A program made the position numbers and the translations under genes. A stretch of 64,000 bases of DNA from Orientallactaga sibirica (Eukaryota > Chordata > Mammalia > Rodentia > Dipodidae), in NCBI GenBank assembly GCA_036365145.1, contig JAEOAD010000001.1, positions 104,719,001 to 104,783,000 of the forward strand. Reading direction: 5' to 3'. The notes under the pieces were generated by a model that saw only the letters and a program-made list of their open reading frames with translations, was not told the origin of the DNA and did not search any database. Of this stretch, positions 1-11,520 are shown piece after piece; position 1 is the first letter of the stretch; each line of letters starts with the position of its first letter.

Positions 1-2477
1 TGCCTTCTGGGGCTGATCCCTGCTTGTACGTCACACTGGTCTGCTTGTCCAGGAGGTTATAAAAAGTTCATGTTCTGGAGTCTTCCACCTACCATGTGTG
101 CATGAGTGACACAGTGTTATGTGCTAAGCATGTTACTGTTTGTCTTATGTGCTAAATTTGAGATTGGCCTTGGTAGACTTGGAGCTTTGACACATTTTTC
201 TGGTATGACTTTTTATGGTGGCTGCTTTGGTCTCGAGACTGTAGTCTAGATTGTAAAAGTTACTTCCATGTCCACTGAAGTCATAGCAAAGTTGACATAT
301 ACATTGGGATAGATGTATTTGTATATATGTGCTCACACGAACATGCTGATATAAACTTATTTTATTATGACATTGTATTCTGTGTTGAATTTTGTAGTTT
401 AATTGAAATTTTTGTAAAAATAATGTTTTTTCATCATTGGAATTAAAATTATGGTGCCATTTTCTGGTAAAGGGGGCCAATTACCAATTATTGTTATGGA
501 TTTATGATATTCTGTTGTTTTTAATTAGCTATGCAAATGAATTATATATCATATATATATATGAAACTAGTTTTAATGTGGATGTCTCCATTACAGTCCC
601 TCTTACATGAAAAATGATGATCAACTTTTCTCTTGTTTGCTTATGTCGGCAAGCTAATTTGATTTTACCTAGAAAATAAAAAGATAAAAATGGATAAAAT
701 TTTGAAAGATTAATTATAAGCCTGTGACAAAATTGACTTTATCAATTGTCACTAGATGGCACTGTTTATTTGCAGAATGCCATTACAAAAAAAAAAAAAA
801 AGAAAGAAGAAGAAAGAAAGAAAAACTATGATAGTAACTGAAATTACGGCCTCATGAATAAAATATTTCTGGTGGGATTTGCATTTCTATATTGGCTGAA
901 GACACTGTGTTGAATGTTTTATTAACCAGCCCAGTGCAACTGTCAGCCTATTAAAGAGATCCAATGGTCCCTGTTTAGATAAATAAACTAAATAAATCCA
1001 ATTCGTCAAATTGTGTTCCTGGCTGTTTATTTTCCATTCTTTTGATGTACAGTTTATTTTAAGTTAAAGCCACATCGGTTTAAAAATTAATGGGAAAATG
1101 TTATTTGGTGTTTGCAACATGAAGAAGCTAATTGCCATCGTCAAAAAGCCATCTCTGTTTCAACATGGATTGTTTGCTCACAAATAGTAAACTTTTTTAC
1201 GGGTTGCGGAAAAAGTGTCTCATGGTCAAAAGTTATCTGTTATTCTGAACACATATGGTCAGAAATTGCTGTCAGCATTTGGGGAATTCCTGCCTTATTT
1301 TTCTGGGAAAAACACCTTGTGCTTTTCCTTGGTTTTCCTTGGAACATGCTCAGTTCTCAGGTATGGAATACTGTTCCTTGGAAAGAAAAGTAGCTAACTG
1401 ATTTTTAAATGAAATGCCTTTTATAAAAGTCCTTGTGAGTCACATCCCTGGTGAATATCAGATGTGGAAGAGATGGTGGCACTGGTTGTGATGTTTGCTG
1501 ATGAAGCCAGAGGCCTCACAGCCGTGTCACTCCAGACAGAACCAGTTCCTATGTTCATTGTTCTCTTAATGTTCAAGGGACCTTGAAATTCATACATGTG
1601 TCATATAATACCACCCTAAACTAGACATTTCATACCTGGCCCCAGGGCTATGATAGTATTTGAATAAAGCATGTCAGTTTTGTATTTTACTTAGGTAAAG
1701 TAAGTTGGTAACTTGAAATGATATGTTGTGGTTCTGACTTCTCATTTTATTTTTCATGAATCTTCACTTGCTTTGCATGCTGTTCTTACTGTCATTTATC
1801 TGGTTCTACCTTGGTGAGGCTCGGAATAAAACTTAAAATTGGTTAGGCACTTTTGACTTAGCACGTGTCCTGGAAGAATGGGCCAGGTCTGCTCTTGGAC
1901 AGAAGATTCCAGCTGTGTGATGGATAGTATCTGAAGGGGTGTGCTGTGTCAACTATTTTCAGCTTTCTTGTACAGGAAGTTAAAGTAGCACCAGAATAGA
2001 TTTTGCCAGGCTTGGCTGTCAACTTCAGGTTGCTGTAAGCTTAGCAGGAGCAATGTACTCATATGCTCTCATTTCTGTTTATGTGGTTTATCTCACTGTG
2101 TGTCCTTCTATTCACAAGTTTGGAAAAGCCATATGTAAGAGTGAAAACAAATAGAAAAGAGTCAACCCCCTCTTCTTTTTTTTTTGGCTTTCTTTAAAGT
2201 TCATGAGATCATAGATGAAGTTACTCAAAGTGCCTCTGAAATGCTGGACGTTGCCACTTTGGGAAACCCTAAAAGAGAGACTCACATCTTTACTATATCT
2301 CACTAGTTTTCATGTCTTTGTAAATACATAGATGCTACTACAGATCCAGCTTCAGCTGCAAAGAGTCCCAGGAAATGTCCACACCTCCTCACTTGCCATC
2401 TGTTCTCTGGATGTTGCTTGAAACAAGTACCATGTGATGCTGTGAAGCAGGGTTCCCTTTAGTGTGATGAAGAATTT
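1..2477. other. Non-coding, apparently single-copy DNA
   Basis: No exon, RNA gene or recognisable interspersed repeat was found here. Open frames are short, start at arbitrary ATGs and lack protein-like composition. The only low-complexity patch is the A/GAA-rich run near 787-825. The stretch is AT-rich and could be intron or intergenic DNA. Confidence 0.6.
787..825. repeat. A-rich / GAA simple repeat
   Basis: A run of about 14 A is followed by AGAAAGAAGAAGAAAG-type sequence. It may be the tail of an old retroposon, but no SINE body is visible upstream. Confidence 0.85.
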
Positions 2478-2859
2478 TGTTGGGGTCCCCCCAAGGGCCA
2501 GCCCAGGAGGGACGGCAGGTCTCTGCCGAGTTGGGGGTGAGAGGCACGGAGTCATGACACAGACTCTGGGAATTGGGTGGAAGCAGGCAGAGGGTGACCT
2601 GCCGCAAACTCGTTTATTGAGGAAGTGCAGGTGGGTTTTAAGGGGCTTGGCTGGCCAGTCATTGTATGGGGTGGTTCCCTTTTTGTGACCAATGACAGCC
2701 TGTCTCCAGATAGATCATCTCATAGCAGGTTTCTTGCGAGCATGGGACTGTAGCTATTGTCATGCCAGGCCTGCGTAGGATGCCATGTTCACAGAAGCCA
2801 CTTCCTGGTTTCTTTTGCCATGCAGTCTGGCTAGGGCCAGGCCTGCATTGTGCCATACA
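2478..2859 (-). mobile_element. Probable solo LTR of an ERVK-type endogenous retrovirus
   Basis: Read on the minus strand this 382-bp block starts TGTATGG and ends CCCCAACA, giving TG...CA termini. An AATAAA sits near plus 2610, where a polyadenylation signal in an LTR would lie, followed by a GC-rich U5-like part. The flanks are GAATTT (2472-2477) and TAATTT (2860-2865), a 6-bp duplication with one mismatch; 6 bp is usual for ERVK. No gag, pol or env sequence flanks it, so it would be a solo LTR. The family is not identified. Confidence 0.6.
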
Positions 2860-3261
2860 TAATTTGACCTGTATTCCTAAAACAGTGTCTGAGTTATTCT
2901 TTGGAAAGTCCCCTTGCATGACATTGGCCTTAGTGAGAAATGTCTGATTATATTAGTGAAGCAAGTTTCACAAAACTATATTCAGTGCTTAAAAACAAGC
3001 ATGCCCTTTCTTAATTTTTTATCTTCTAAATTTTATTATCCGACACTCTTGACTTTTATGATCAAATATTGCATCTTTACATATTGTTTGATTAGCATTT
3101 CTTGTTCATTTGATTTTTCTTTTAATTTCTCACTGTGTATATTTACTGGACATGGCATGTTACACAAGGGCATTTTAAATGAGCAGACATTGTGGATTGA
3201 GCATATTTCATTTCATACCACCTACTTTTTTCACTGTTTTCTTACTTTAATAAACTGAATC

Positions 3262-3275
3262 TAAAATTCATTTTA
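3262..3275. repeat. Target-site duplication, left copy (L1)
   Basis: TAAAATTCATTTTA occurs here and again at 5140-5153 without mismatch. It brackets the inverted L1 and shows that both oriented pieces entered in one event. Confidence 0.85.
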
Positions 3276-5139
3276 TTTATTTTTAGTATATTTTTATTAG
3301 TTATGTATATAGTATATATATATAGCCATGATGATACCATTGTTAGCTTTCTCCCCATCTTCCCCCCCATGGGTAATGTGGGTCTTGTCTTATGTGGGTA
3401 GTCATCAGTTATGTGGGAGAGGCAATGACTCTGTATAATGACCCAACTCATGGTTCTAACAATCTTTCCACCCACTCTTCCGCAAATTTCCCTGAGCCAT
3501 ATTGGGTACATATTAGGTCTATTTCAGTGAAGAGGTTTTGTGAGTCTCTGTGTCTCTGGATGTCTGATTTGGGAGGGGTTGAGAGTTCTTTGTGTCTATC
3601 TCCTTCGCCCTTGTGCCGATAAAGCAGCACTCTTGGTCATTTCCCCTGTAACTCAGTGTCTTCATCTGGTGCTCTGTTGTGGTGCGATGGGCTGATTCTC
3701 TCCTCAGGTTCTGCATCCATCTGAAGGAGAGAAGCAGATTCTACAATGGAGAGTGAGGTCAGTGCAAGATACATAGATAACCACCAGTAAGGACAGCAAA
3801 AATTAAAAAATCTAATGACAACAAATGCTGGTGAAGATGTGGAGAAATATGAACCCTCATTCACTGTTGGTGGGAATGTAAGCTGGTACAATCACTATGG
3901 AAAGCAATATGAAGACTCCTGAAAAGGATGACTATAGAGGCACCAGCAGACCCAGTTATCCCCCTACTGGGCATTTACCTTAAAAGCTCCAAGCCTCAGT
4001 TCAGAGAGATTTTTTTCAACCATGTTTATAGCTGCTCAATTCATAATAGCTAAGAGCTGGAATCAACCCAGATGCCCATCATTAGATGAATGGATAACTA
4101 AGATGTGGTGTATCTACATGATGGAATTCTACACAGCAATAAGGAAAAATGACACAAAGCAATTTGAAGAAAAATGGTCAAACTTGGAAAAGATCATTCT
4201 TAGCAAACTCACCCAATCACAGAAAGATAAGTGTTGCATGGTCTCACTCATCTGTGGCTCCTAATTTGTATTTTCTCAAGATGCTGACACACTTAACTAA
4301 ACATCTGAGGACTGGACAATAGGGATGGTGGGATGGGAGAGCAGGGAAAGGGTGGGTGGGTGGGGGACAAAAAAATTGGACCCAAATAGAAATGGTACCA
4401 TAAAGTCCTATATTCTGAAGGACATACTATAAGGTCTAACCTGTATCAGGTGCTTGGAGAGAACACCTGAATCACGGGGGCCGGGAGAGGGTATGATGAA
4501 GACTAACTTCAATCTTCTCCTGTTTCTCTCTCTATCACTCCCTCTTCTCTCTTTCTCTTTCATATTACCTATATTTTATCTTCCTTCTTTTCCCTGGGCA
4601 CTCACCTGTAACTCCCAATACCAGCATGTGGTTAACATCCACAAGGAGCTGTTGATCAGTGAGACCTACAAGGTTTCCCAAAAGAAGACAGATTTCTGTC
4701 AGAGTACTTGATGACTCACCAAAGGTTATTGGTAAGACCCTACTGCTGAAGACACCATATGCTGTTCAGATGGAACATGGAGAGACCTGGCCGGAATCTG
4801 GAAGAGAGTCAGTCCCCAGACTGTTAACTTGTCTAGTTCCAAAGGCGCTAAATAAGTGACTGGGGGAAAACGATCAACCTCTGTCTAAGCAACTCCTGGT
4901 CTAAGCTACTCAGCAGCAAACAACTTGATGTGATGCTCACACAAATGCAGTAGTGGCACACAGCCATGGTGGGTTACCACCTGCTCTAGATTTGGCTAAC
5001 AGATATGCTCAGTGGAATGGAACCCATACCTGGAAATGGGAAACAAGTCAGAACCATATCCAAAAATGAGCCCGCTCTCCAATATCAAGCTCCCACCAAT
5101 AGTGGGATACAAGAGGGCCTACACCTATGAAGTTCTCTG
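3276..5139 (-). mobile_element. 5'-truncated, 5'-inverted LINE-1 (twin-priming structure)
   Basis: Two oppositely oriented pieces of one L1 lie between perfect 14-bp duplications (3262-3275 and 5140-5153). Plus 3276 to about 3790 is the distal 3' UTR in minus orientation; it matches the 3' UTR of the large L1 near 25000-25520 in phrases such as CTCTTCCGCAAA and GTCTATTTCAGTGA-like text. About 3790-5139 is in plus orientation and carries the end of ORF2 plus the proximal 3' UTR. The 3' UTR content of the second piece ends about where the first begins. This is the arrangement expected from twin priming of one truncated element. Confidence 0.85.
4022..4264 (+). pseudogene. L1 ORF2 C-terminal remnant
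   Basis: An open stretch of 80 codons reads like the end of an L1 ORF2 protein: MFIAAQFIIAKSW, then CPSLDEWITKMW, then a YTAIRKND-type segment, then the terminal KDKCCMVSLICGS. ORF2 encodes the endonuclease/reverse transcriptase; this part lies after the cysteine-rich region and has no catalytic residues. Upstream, 3800-4021 still resembles ORF2 but is out of frame. It lies in the inverted segment, so it reads opposite to the element's 3' end. A close relative lies on the minus strand at 26211-26453. Confidence 0.9.
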
Positions 5140-5153
5140 TAAAATTCATTTTA
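5140..5153. repeat. Target-site duplication, right copy (L1)
   Basis: Exact partner of 3262-3275. Confidence 0.85.
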
Positions 5154-5340
5154 AAGGAAGTAAGACTAGAGTTGTCTTATTCATGGACACACTTGGGAAG
5201 GGGAATATTTCCACCTTCATGGTAGGGACCTGCAGATTTATCGTCTCTTCTTCAATGAGGTCTGAACCTTTTCTTTTCTTTTTTCTACTTATTAGGGGTG
5301 TGGCCCAGTGTTATTCCAAATACTATCTGATATATATGTG

Positions 5341-5484
5341 TTTTTTGGAGGTAGGGTATCACTCTAGCCCAGGCTGACCTAGAATTCACTATGTGGTCTC
5401 AGGGTCGCCTTGAACTCAGGATGATCCTCCTACCTCAGCCTCCCGAATGCTGGGATTAAAGGTGTGCACCACCACGCCTGGCTT
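5341..5484 (-). mobile_element. B1 SINE
   Basis: The reverse complement shows the 7SL-derived B1 order: GCCAGGCGTGGTGG start, TTTAATCCCAGCA, then a GGCGACC-type middle and CTAGGTCAGCC. It is flanked on the right by a Dip-like SINE. Confidence 0.9.
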
Positions 5485-5492
5485 GATGATAC

Positions 5493-5686
5493 ATTTTTTT
5501 TTTTAATGACAGAGAGTGATAGTCAGAGAAAGAGAGAGAAATGGTGCGCCAGGGCCTCCATCCACTATAGTTGAACTCCAGACGTGTACATCACCTTTTT
5601 TGCATCTGGCTTACCTGGGATCTGGAGAGTAGAACATGGGTCCTTTGGCTTTACAGGCAAGTGCCTTTGCTAGAGATGGTTAGTAC
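5493..5686 (-). mobile_element. Dip-like SINE, diverged
   Basis: A T-rich start (tail on the other strand), a GA-rich segment, GCGCCAGGGCCTCCA, a TGCATCTGGCTTAC core and GGCTTTACAGGCAAG. The tRNA-like head end is decayed (GCTAGAGATGGTTAG instead of GCTAAGCCATCTC). Confidence 0.85.
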
Positions 5687-5928
5687 TTTTCTTTTTTTTA
5701 AATATTGTGTGTGCTAAATTTGGTATGTAATATCTCTATCTTATACTGTAACAAGTGTGCCATAGTTAGAAAAGTCCCGGTCCTACAGGCCTGAGACTCA
5801 GGCACAAGGCATATTCATTGTGCTCTGGTTTCTTGGTCTCCACATTTGGATTTGGCCTATATACTGGGGAATATGAGGGTCCAATCAGATAATACATGTA
5901 AAAATATTTTGAGAGCTGCAGTAATTCT

Positions 5929-6137
5929 TTTTTAAATATATTTTTGTTTATTTTAGAGAGAGAGAGATAGGAAGAGAGAGAGAGAGAGAATGAGCATGCC
6001 AGAGCCTCCAGCCACTGCAAACGAACTCCAGATGCATGTGCATCCTGGTGCATCTGGCTTATGTGGGTCTTGGGGGATCATACCTGGGTCCTTTGGCTTT
6101 GCAGGCAAGTTCCCTAACTGCTAAACCATCTCCAGCC
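5929..6137 (-). mobile_element. Dip-like SINE
   Basis: Full-length copy read on the minus strand: head CTGGAGATGGTTTAG, body, long (CT)n and AATAAA-type tail. The flanks TGCAGTAATTCTTT and TGCACTCATTCTTT look like a mutated 14-bp target-site duplication. Confidence 0.9.
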
Positions 6138-7151
6138 TCTGCACTCATTCTTTACTCAGTGATTTTCCTGTGAACAGAAGTAATCCTGTAATGAAAGAAT
6201 TTAGTTAGAGGTTAAAGTATCTCAAGGTCAGAAGATTCCTTGAATACCCTAAAACAAACTGTCTTTCTCAGTGCTTCCGTGGACTCTCTGCAGGAGCTCA
6301 CACAAAGGACGGACACAGGAAGTCTGCCATCATGTTTGTAGACATGACCTTCTAAGTTGAATTGCTTTTGTATGCTAGCACATTCTGTTTTGTGAAAGAC
6401 ATCTTAGAAATTAATCTATGGTAACAGCAAGCAAGGTTTCTCCTTGACCTTGTGGTAGCAGAGTCAGAATTAAAGGTAGATGAATTATGATATTATATAT
6501 TATTTTATGTCATTTCATTATATGTATTATATTACTGTTTAGAGTTGTATTTGTACTGAGTTTTCATCCAGAGTTCATTGAATTGCTTTGAATTTCTTTC
6601 CTATTCCTTCTCCAGTTTTTATTAGAAACTACTAGAAGTCAGTGCCTTGACTAGGCCAGACACTAGCCCAATGTTTTGAGAGACTGAGGTAAGGGAAGAC
6701 TCTAGGGTTTCTTAAATATTGTCAGTAATATGAACAGACTTGACTGCAGCATGCCTAAGACAATCAAATAGCCCTGCAATTTGAAGGTTCAAAATTTTAT
6801 CATATATTAAGACTTCTGTCTGTTATATGCCCACATATGTAAATTAATGTAATATGCAAGGAGAAATGATATAGTGGTAACTAAGATGGCATAAATCATG
6901 TTGTCACCAGAAAAACATAATTTCAAATGAAAGAACAAATCAGGAAACCGAGGAAGAAAATTTTCAAGCTGGTGTCGTTTGCATTAACTTCTTGAAAATT
7001 AGTTTTTATTTTTATTCTTTTCAACACTTTGTTTTTATTGTTTTAGCATCAGTTACCAGTAACAAAGTACATGTACTTAGTGCCTGTCATGCACCAAGCA
7101 CTGTGTAAAGGGATCCAAAAATGAATAAAATGTGTGTGTGTCTGTGGAACC
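6138..7151. other. Non-coding DNA, nothing recognised
   Basis: No repeat family, exon or RNA gene was seen. The stretch is AT-rich, with stop codons in all frames. Confidence 0.55.
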
Positions 7152-7207
7152 TAGGGGCTCCTACATGCTAGGTTAGCACTCTACCACTGAGCTACGTATC
7201 CAGCCCC
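7152..7207 (-). mobile_element. ID-type SINE fragment
   Basis: The reverse complement reads GGGGCTGGATACGTAGCTCAG, then TGGTAGAGTGCTAACC, then TAGCATGTAGG. This is the tRNA-Ala-like ID head with A-box-like sequence. The B-box end is degraded. Confidence 0.75.
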
Positions 7208-7319
7208 TAAATGTCATATTTTTTCATGGAGCTTATAGCCTTAATAGTTATAATACTGTGGTAAGCAGAATTATGGAAGGATTAACAGGGTAATATTTGA
7301 AAACAGGAGCAACAAACCC

Positions 7320-7364
7320 AGGTGTGTGTGTGCATGTGTGTGTGTGCACGCACACGCGCCTGCG
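7320..7364. repeat. (TG)n / alternating purine-pyrimidine tract
   Basis: GTGTGTGTGTGCATG-type repeat running into GCACGCACACGCGCC. It is long and CG-containing enough to be a candidate Z-DNA former. Confidence 0.9.
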
Positions 7365-7971
7365 TTGCAGTTATGAATGAAGTACCAAGGAGGAGTGAGG
7401 AGCTGATACCTAAACTGAGGCTTTGAGGATGAGGAGGAATTTGAGAGAGGAGTACAGTCGGGTTGAATAAAGAGCGTAAACAAAGCAGATGGAGAAGTGC
7501 AGGGCAGGGGTGGAAGTATTTGAAATTGTTCCAAGCATAAATATGGGGCCCAAATATTGGTCCCCAAAGTGTGTTGCACATTGAAAACCAGCTGTATTTT
7601 AGAACTGATGCTGGACTTCCACTCCCAGACTTGTGATTTAATTGGTGTGAGGTGTAATTTAAACATCATGAGGGCTTTTTAAAAATAAATTTCCTCGAGT
7701 GAGTCTCTGTACAGGGGAATTTGGAAACTAGTGAGCTAGTAGAGGACCCTGAGCCAGAAAGCTGGGCAGATCTTTGTTGGTTAAGTTGAGCAGCTCAGTT
7801 CTTGTTTGTGGTTAGAAGTTGGTGGAAGTTTTCACACAATGGGTAATATGGTAGCTTTCACAAAATAAAGCATTTACAAAGCTCTTTCTTCCATATACAT
7901 TGAAATATCATTTAATTTTATTTTTATCTTTTTACTTTCCAATCCCTAACATTATTTTAAATAAAAAGTTT
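7365..7971. other. Non-coding DNA, nothing recognised
   Basis: No feature supported. Longer minus-strand open frames here are low-complexity readings of the neighbouring TG tract. Confidence 0.5.
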
Positions 7972-8158
7972 GAGGGTTGGAGAGATGACTTAATGGTCAA
8001 GGCACTTGCCTGCCAAGCCAAAGGACCTAGGTTTGATTCCCCAGTACCCACATAATCCAGATGCACAAGGTAGCACATGTGTCTGGAGTTGATTTGTAGT
8101 GGCTAGAGACCCTGATGTACCCAGTTTCTCTCTCTCTCAAATAAATAAATAAAAATAT
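7972..8158 (+). mobile_element. Dip-like SINE
   Basis: Starts GGTTGGAGAGATGACTTAATGG (A box region), then GGTTTGATTCCCCAG (B box), then the family body AGATGCACAAGGTAGCAC and GGAGTTGATTTGTAGTGG. It ends (CT)n followed by AAATAAATAAATAAA. Confidence 0.92.
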
Positions 8159-8379
8159 TTTAAATAATTTTTTAGTTGCAAGCTTCATTATCTTACAATA
8201 ACAGTTTCTCACATTTGTATCAAGTTACTTTAAAAAATATTTCTTTCAATATTGATAGGTTTTAGGGTTTCATTTAGCTGTAGAAAACAGACAATATATG
8301 CATACATCATTTTTCTCTAGAAAAATGAATATTTTACTTTTTTATGTGGGCTTACAACAAAATAAAACCTTGAGCTTTT

Positions 8380-8615
8380 TAAAAAATTATTTTTATTTTT
8401 ATTTGAGAGAGACATATATATAAATATATATATATTTGGGAGAGAGAGAGAGAGAGAGAGAGAAAATGGGCATGTCAGGGCCTCTAGCCACTGCAAACGA
8501 ACTCTAGATGCATGTGTCACCTTGTGCCTCTGGCTTATGTGGGTCCTAAGGAATTGAACTGGGTCCTTAGGCTTCACAGGCAAGTTCCTTAACTGCTAAG
8601 CCATCTCTCCAGCCC
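8380..8615 (-). mobile_element. Dip-like SINE with perfect target-site duplication
   Basis: Complete copy including a long AT/(GA)n internal stretch at 8405-8463. AAAACCTTGAGCTTTT is repeated exactly at 8364-8379 and 8616-8631, a 16-bp target-site duplication that fixes both ends. This points to a relatively recent L1-driven insertion. Confidence 0.95.
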
Positions 8616-8641
8616 AAAACCTTGAGCTTTTATTTGCTTAC

Positions 8642-8968
8642 TGTGGCAGTCAGGTTTGCATTGCTGGCATAAATCACGTGATCAAGAGCAGCTTATGGGA
8701 AATAAAAGGTTTATTTTGGCTTACAGCCTTGAGGGGAAGCTCCATGATGGCAGGGGGAAACGACAGCCTCCTGCAACAACAGATGGATCATGCAACAGGA
8801 GAGTGTGTCCAACACTGGCAAGGGGAAACTGGCTATAATACTCATAAGCCCGTCCCCAACAATACACTGCCTTCATGAGGCATTAATTCCCAAATCCCCA
8901 TCAGCTGGGAACCTAGCATTCAGAAGATCTAAGTTTATGGGGGACACCTGAATCAAACCACCACACCT
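8642..8968. mobile_element. Unclassified interspersed repeat
   Basis: The block starts TGTGGCAGTCAGGTTTGCAT and contains AAAGGTTTATTTTGGCTTACAG. It ends AATCAAACCACCACA. The opening resembles, from memory, a common unnamed repeat in other rodents with a GGTTTATTT motif. It has TG...CA-like ends, but I see no target-site duplication and cannot assign a family. Confidence 0.4.
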
Positions 8969-8991
8969 ACTGTCTTTGACCTCACACTTTT

Positions 8992-9254
8992 TGTTTTGAG
9001 GCAAGCCCAACAGACTGGTCTTTTTTATGAGCTAGAGAGTGAGAGTGAGGACAAGAGAGAGAGAGAGAATTGGCACTCCAGGGCCTCCAGCTACTGTAAT
9101 CAAGCTCTAAATACATGTGCCACCTTGTGCACATGTGTGACATTGCGCATGCATCACTTTGTGCCATCTGGCTTACATGGCATCTGGGGAATTGAACAGG
9201 GTCCTTAGGCTTTGTAGGCAAGTGCCTTAACCGCTAAGCCATCTCTTCAGCCCA
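8992..9254 (-). mobile_element. Dip-like SINE, long-body subfamily
   Basis: Dip head and core, plus an extra internal segment (about 9122-9165: CCTTGTGCACATGTGTGACA then TTGCGCATGCATCAC). It also has a distinct T-side end, GAGGCAAGCCCAACAGACTGG. Flanks GACCTCACACTTTT (8978-8991) and GACTTCACACTTTT (9255-9268) form a 14-bp duplication with one mismatch. Confidence 0.92.
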
Positions 9255-9268
9255 GACTTCACACTTTT

Positions 9269-11087
9269 AAGTCAATGCTAATAATATTTTCATGTGAATT
9301 TTTATTTGAAATCTTGCAGTTTCAACTGCTTTGGAATCAGACATAAACTTTTAATGTAAAGAATTCAGAAATACAAGAGTTCATGAATATATAAATACTT
9401 AAGTTCCATTTCTAGAAAAACTATGTGTACCACACACATGTGCATTTATGAGAACACATAGCTTTTCTATGTACTCTGTGAAGTCTTGCAAGACTGATGG
9501 TAACTTAATTTTGTACAAGAATTGTCAAAGAAGTGCAAGTAATCTCTAACCAGAGAAAAGGAAGTGTGGCTGTGAGGGTAGTGGGTCCCATGATGGCCAG
9601 TGTCTTCACTGATCTTTACAGACATGCTCTTTGCCGCCCGTGTGTCTGTACTTTCTCTTGGCTGTAAGCTGAGTAAATCTGGAACAGAAAGAAAGAGAGA
9701 ACATTTGCTTGGTTCCAAATGATGACAGCTGTGCATTAGTGTAGGGAAAACAACGTAAAGCCAATAGTAGAATTTCTACAGGATTGCTTGCTTCTTATTT
9801 AGGAGGTAAATTGAAGGTTCTTGTATGACTGGGTTGGAAAATTCCCATTTTACATTGCTAATAACTTGTGATATTGGTTTAACTCTTATGTTCACCCTAT
9901 TAAATAATATATAGAATTTAAAATTTTGAAGTTGTCTTTGAACTATTTCTGAGTAATATTTGTTAAATACTCTGGTTAGAAAAAAATACTATCTTGTGTT
10001 TAAAACAAGGACATTTTAAAATCTATAATTTTTGATAGCAAAGTAGTGAGTCTTTGTTTTTAGGCAGAGTGTATTGGGCGAGGAGTTTGGCTTGTGTGTA
10101 TTATTTTGCTGTACATTTTGTAGTCATAGAAATTTTCCTCCATAATGTGTGTAATTTCTATGTTTTTCTCATACAAGTTGACCTTGTTTGTTTTATTTGT
10201 TATACGCCTTAGTAGATTCTATAGAAGTAATCCGCTTGTGGTCAGGAAATACAGGCATGAGGTGAAATTGTTGTCAGTGCATTTGTATCTGCGAGGGCCT
10301 TCGGTCTGCTACAAAATTGTACTTTCTGACTTGAGCAGAAAATGGCCATAGATGGCACTGTGGCTCACACTGATATTTAAAATATACCATATTGTGGCAT
10401 TTTGAAAGAGAAATTTCTGAGTTCTAATAAGTCCTTTGCATTGACATTACTTTTCACTCTGAATTCATTTAAGCCCAGCAAAATGAGAACTGCTGACTAT
10501 GGTTTTCATACCAGGGCATACATACCATCTATTTCAGATCACCAAAGCTGAATTTCTTGTGCTCTTGCTAATGTCTTTGGAAATTGAGTTTCTTTTAATG
10601 CCATGTGTACAAACCCTTTTCCCGTAGGGGTGGCACCTAAATGTGAAAATTAAAGCCTGGCACCCCCATGCTTCCTGTTCTTGTCTTTCCAAAATCATTG
10701 TCGGCACGTAGCCACCAAATCAAGGCATTTTGCCTCTCAAGTTCTGTCATAACTGGGCTAAATAACTGTCACTGGTAAGTGCCAAGAGGCACCAATAGAG
10801 CAGTGGGGAAAGAGAGAGGAAAGAAGTAGGAATGGGGGAAACAAAAGCTTGAAAGAAAGGAAGGCGTGCTCCAGAGGTGAGGATACTGGCAGCAAGAGCC
10901 CAGGTGCCAGCTGCTGGTCCCTGTTCAGCAGTCTGCTCTGTCCGCAAGCTTTTCAGGGCTTCTTGGACTCCATGCAGTATTTAGAAGTATCTCAAAGTAC
11001 AGGTGGCTGTTGTCATTAAATTCCTATTTACCTTAAGAATTTTACTTGTTCTCCAGTAAATAACAAAAAAGAAATCTAAAAAGATCT
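9269..11087. other. Non-coding, apparently single-copy DNA
   Basis: No repeats or exons recognised across about 1.8 kb. Part of 10610-10740 keeps a GC-richer, CpG-containing composition and could be a conserved non-coding block; nothing more can be said from sequence alone. Confidence 0.5.
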
Positions 11088-11354
11088 CCTCCAAGTCTGA
11101 GGAGATATCTCAACCCAAGGAACTATTTGCCTTTCAAGTATGAGAACCTAAGTTTGATCTCCAGAGCCCACATAAAAATGCTGGGCATGGGGCTGGAGAG
11201 ATGGCTTAGCGGTTAAGGCATTTGCCTGCAAAGCCAAAGGATCCCAGTTCGACTCTCCAGTACCCATGTAAGCCAGATGCACAAGGGGGCACATACATCC
11301 GGAGTTCGTTTGCAGTGGCTGGAGGCCCTGGCGCGCCAATTCTGTCTCTCTCTC

Positions 11355-11406
<52 letters not shown>

Positions 11407-11520
11407 ATGATGGTATGATGGTGCACATTTGTAATTCAGTCCTAGGGAAGGATCCCTGGTTCTTTCTGGCCAGCAAGTCTAGCCTACTTGTCAAGTTCCA
11501 GGCTAACACCAGCCCCTGTT
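11088..11520 (+). mobile_element. Older B4-like SINE split by a Dip insertion
   Basis: The first part (11088-11189) has a decayed ID-type head (GAGGAGATATCTCAACCCAAG, TTTGATCTCCAGAGCCCACA) and ends GCTGGGCATGG. The B1-like continuation appears after the inserted SINE at 11409-11520 (TGGTATGATGGTGCACATTT, then GTAATTCAGTCC). An ID head plus a B1-like right half is the B4 architecture. Confidence 0.65.
11190..11408 (+). mobile_element. Dip-like SINE, well preserved, nested
   Basis: One of the best copies: GGGCTGGAGAGATGGCTTAG head, GTTCGACTCTCCAG B-box region, and CTGGAGGCCCTGGCGCGCCA with its CpGs still present. It ends (CT)n then about 13 AAAT units (11358-11408). Retained CpGs suggest a young insertion. 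It interrupts the older B4-like SINE. Confidence 0.95.

Noticed and set aside
145..480. 111-codon minus-strand open frame
   Set aside because: No domain, splice context or start context; AT-rich chance frame.
3276..5139. Two independent, opposite L1 insertions
   Set aside because: One pair of perfect 14-bp duplications encloses both pieces and their contents are complementary parts of one 3' end.
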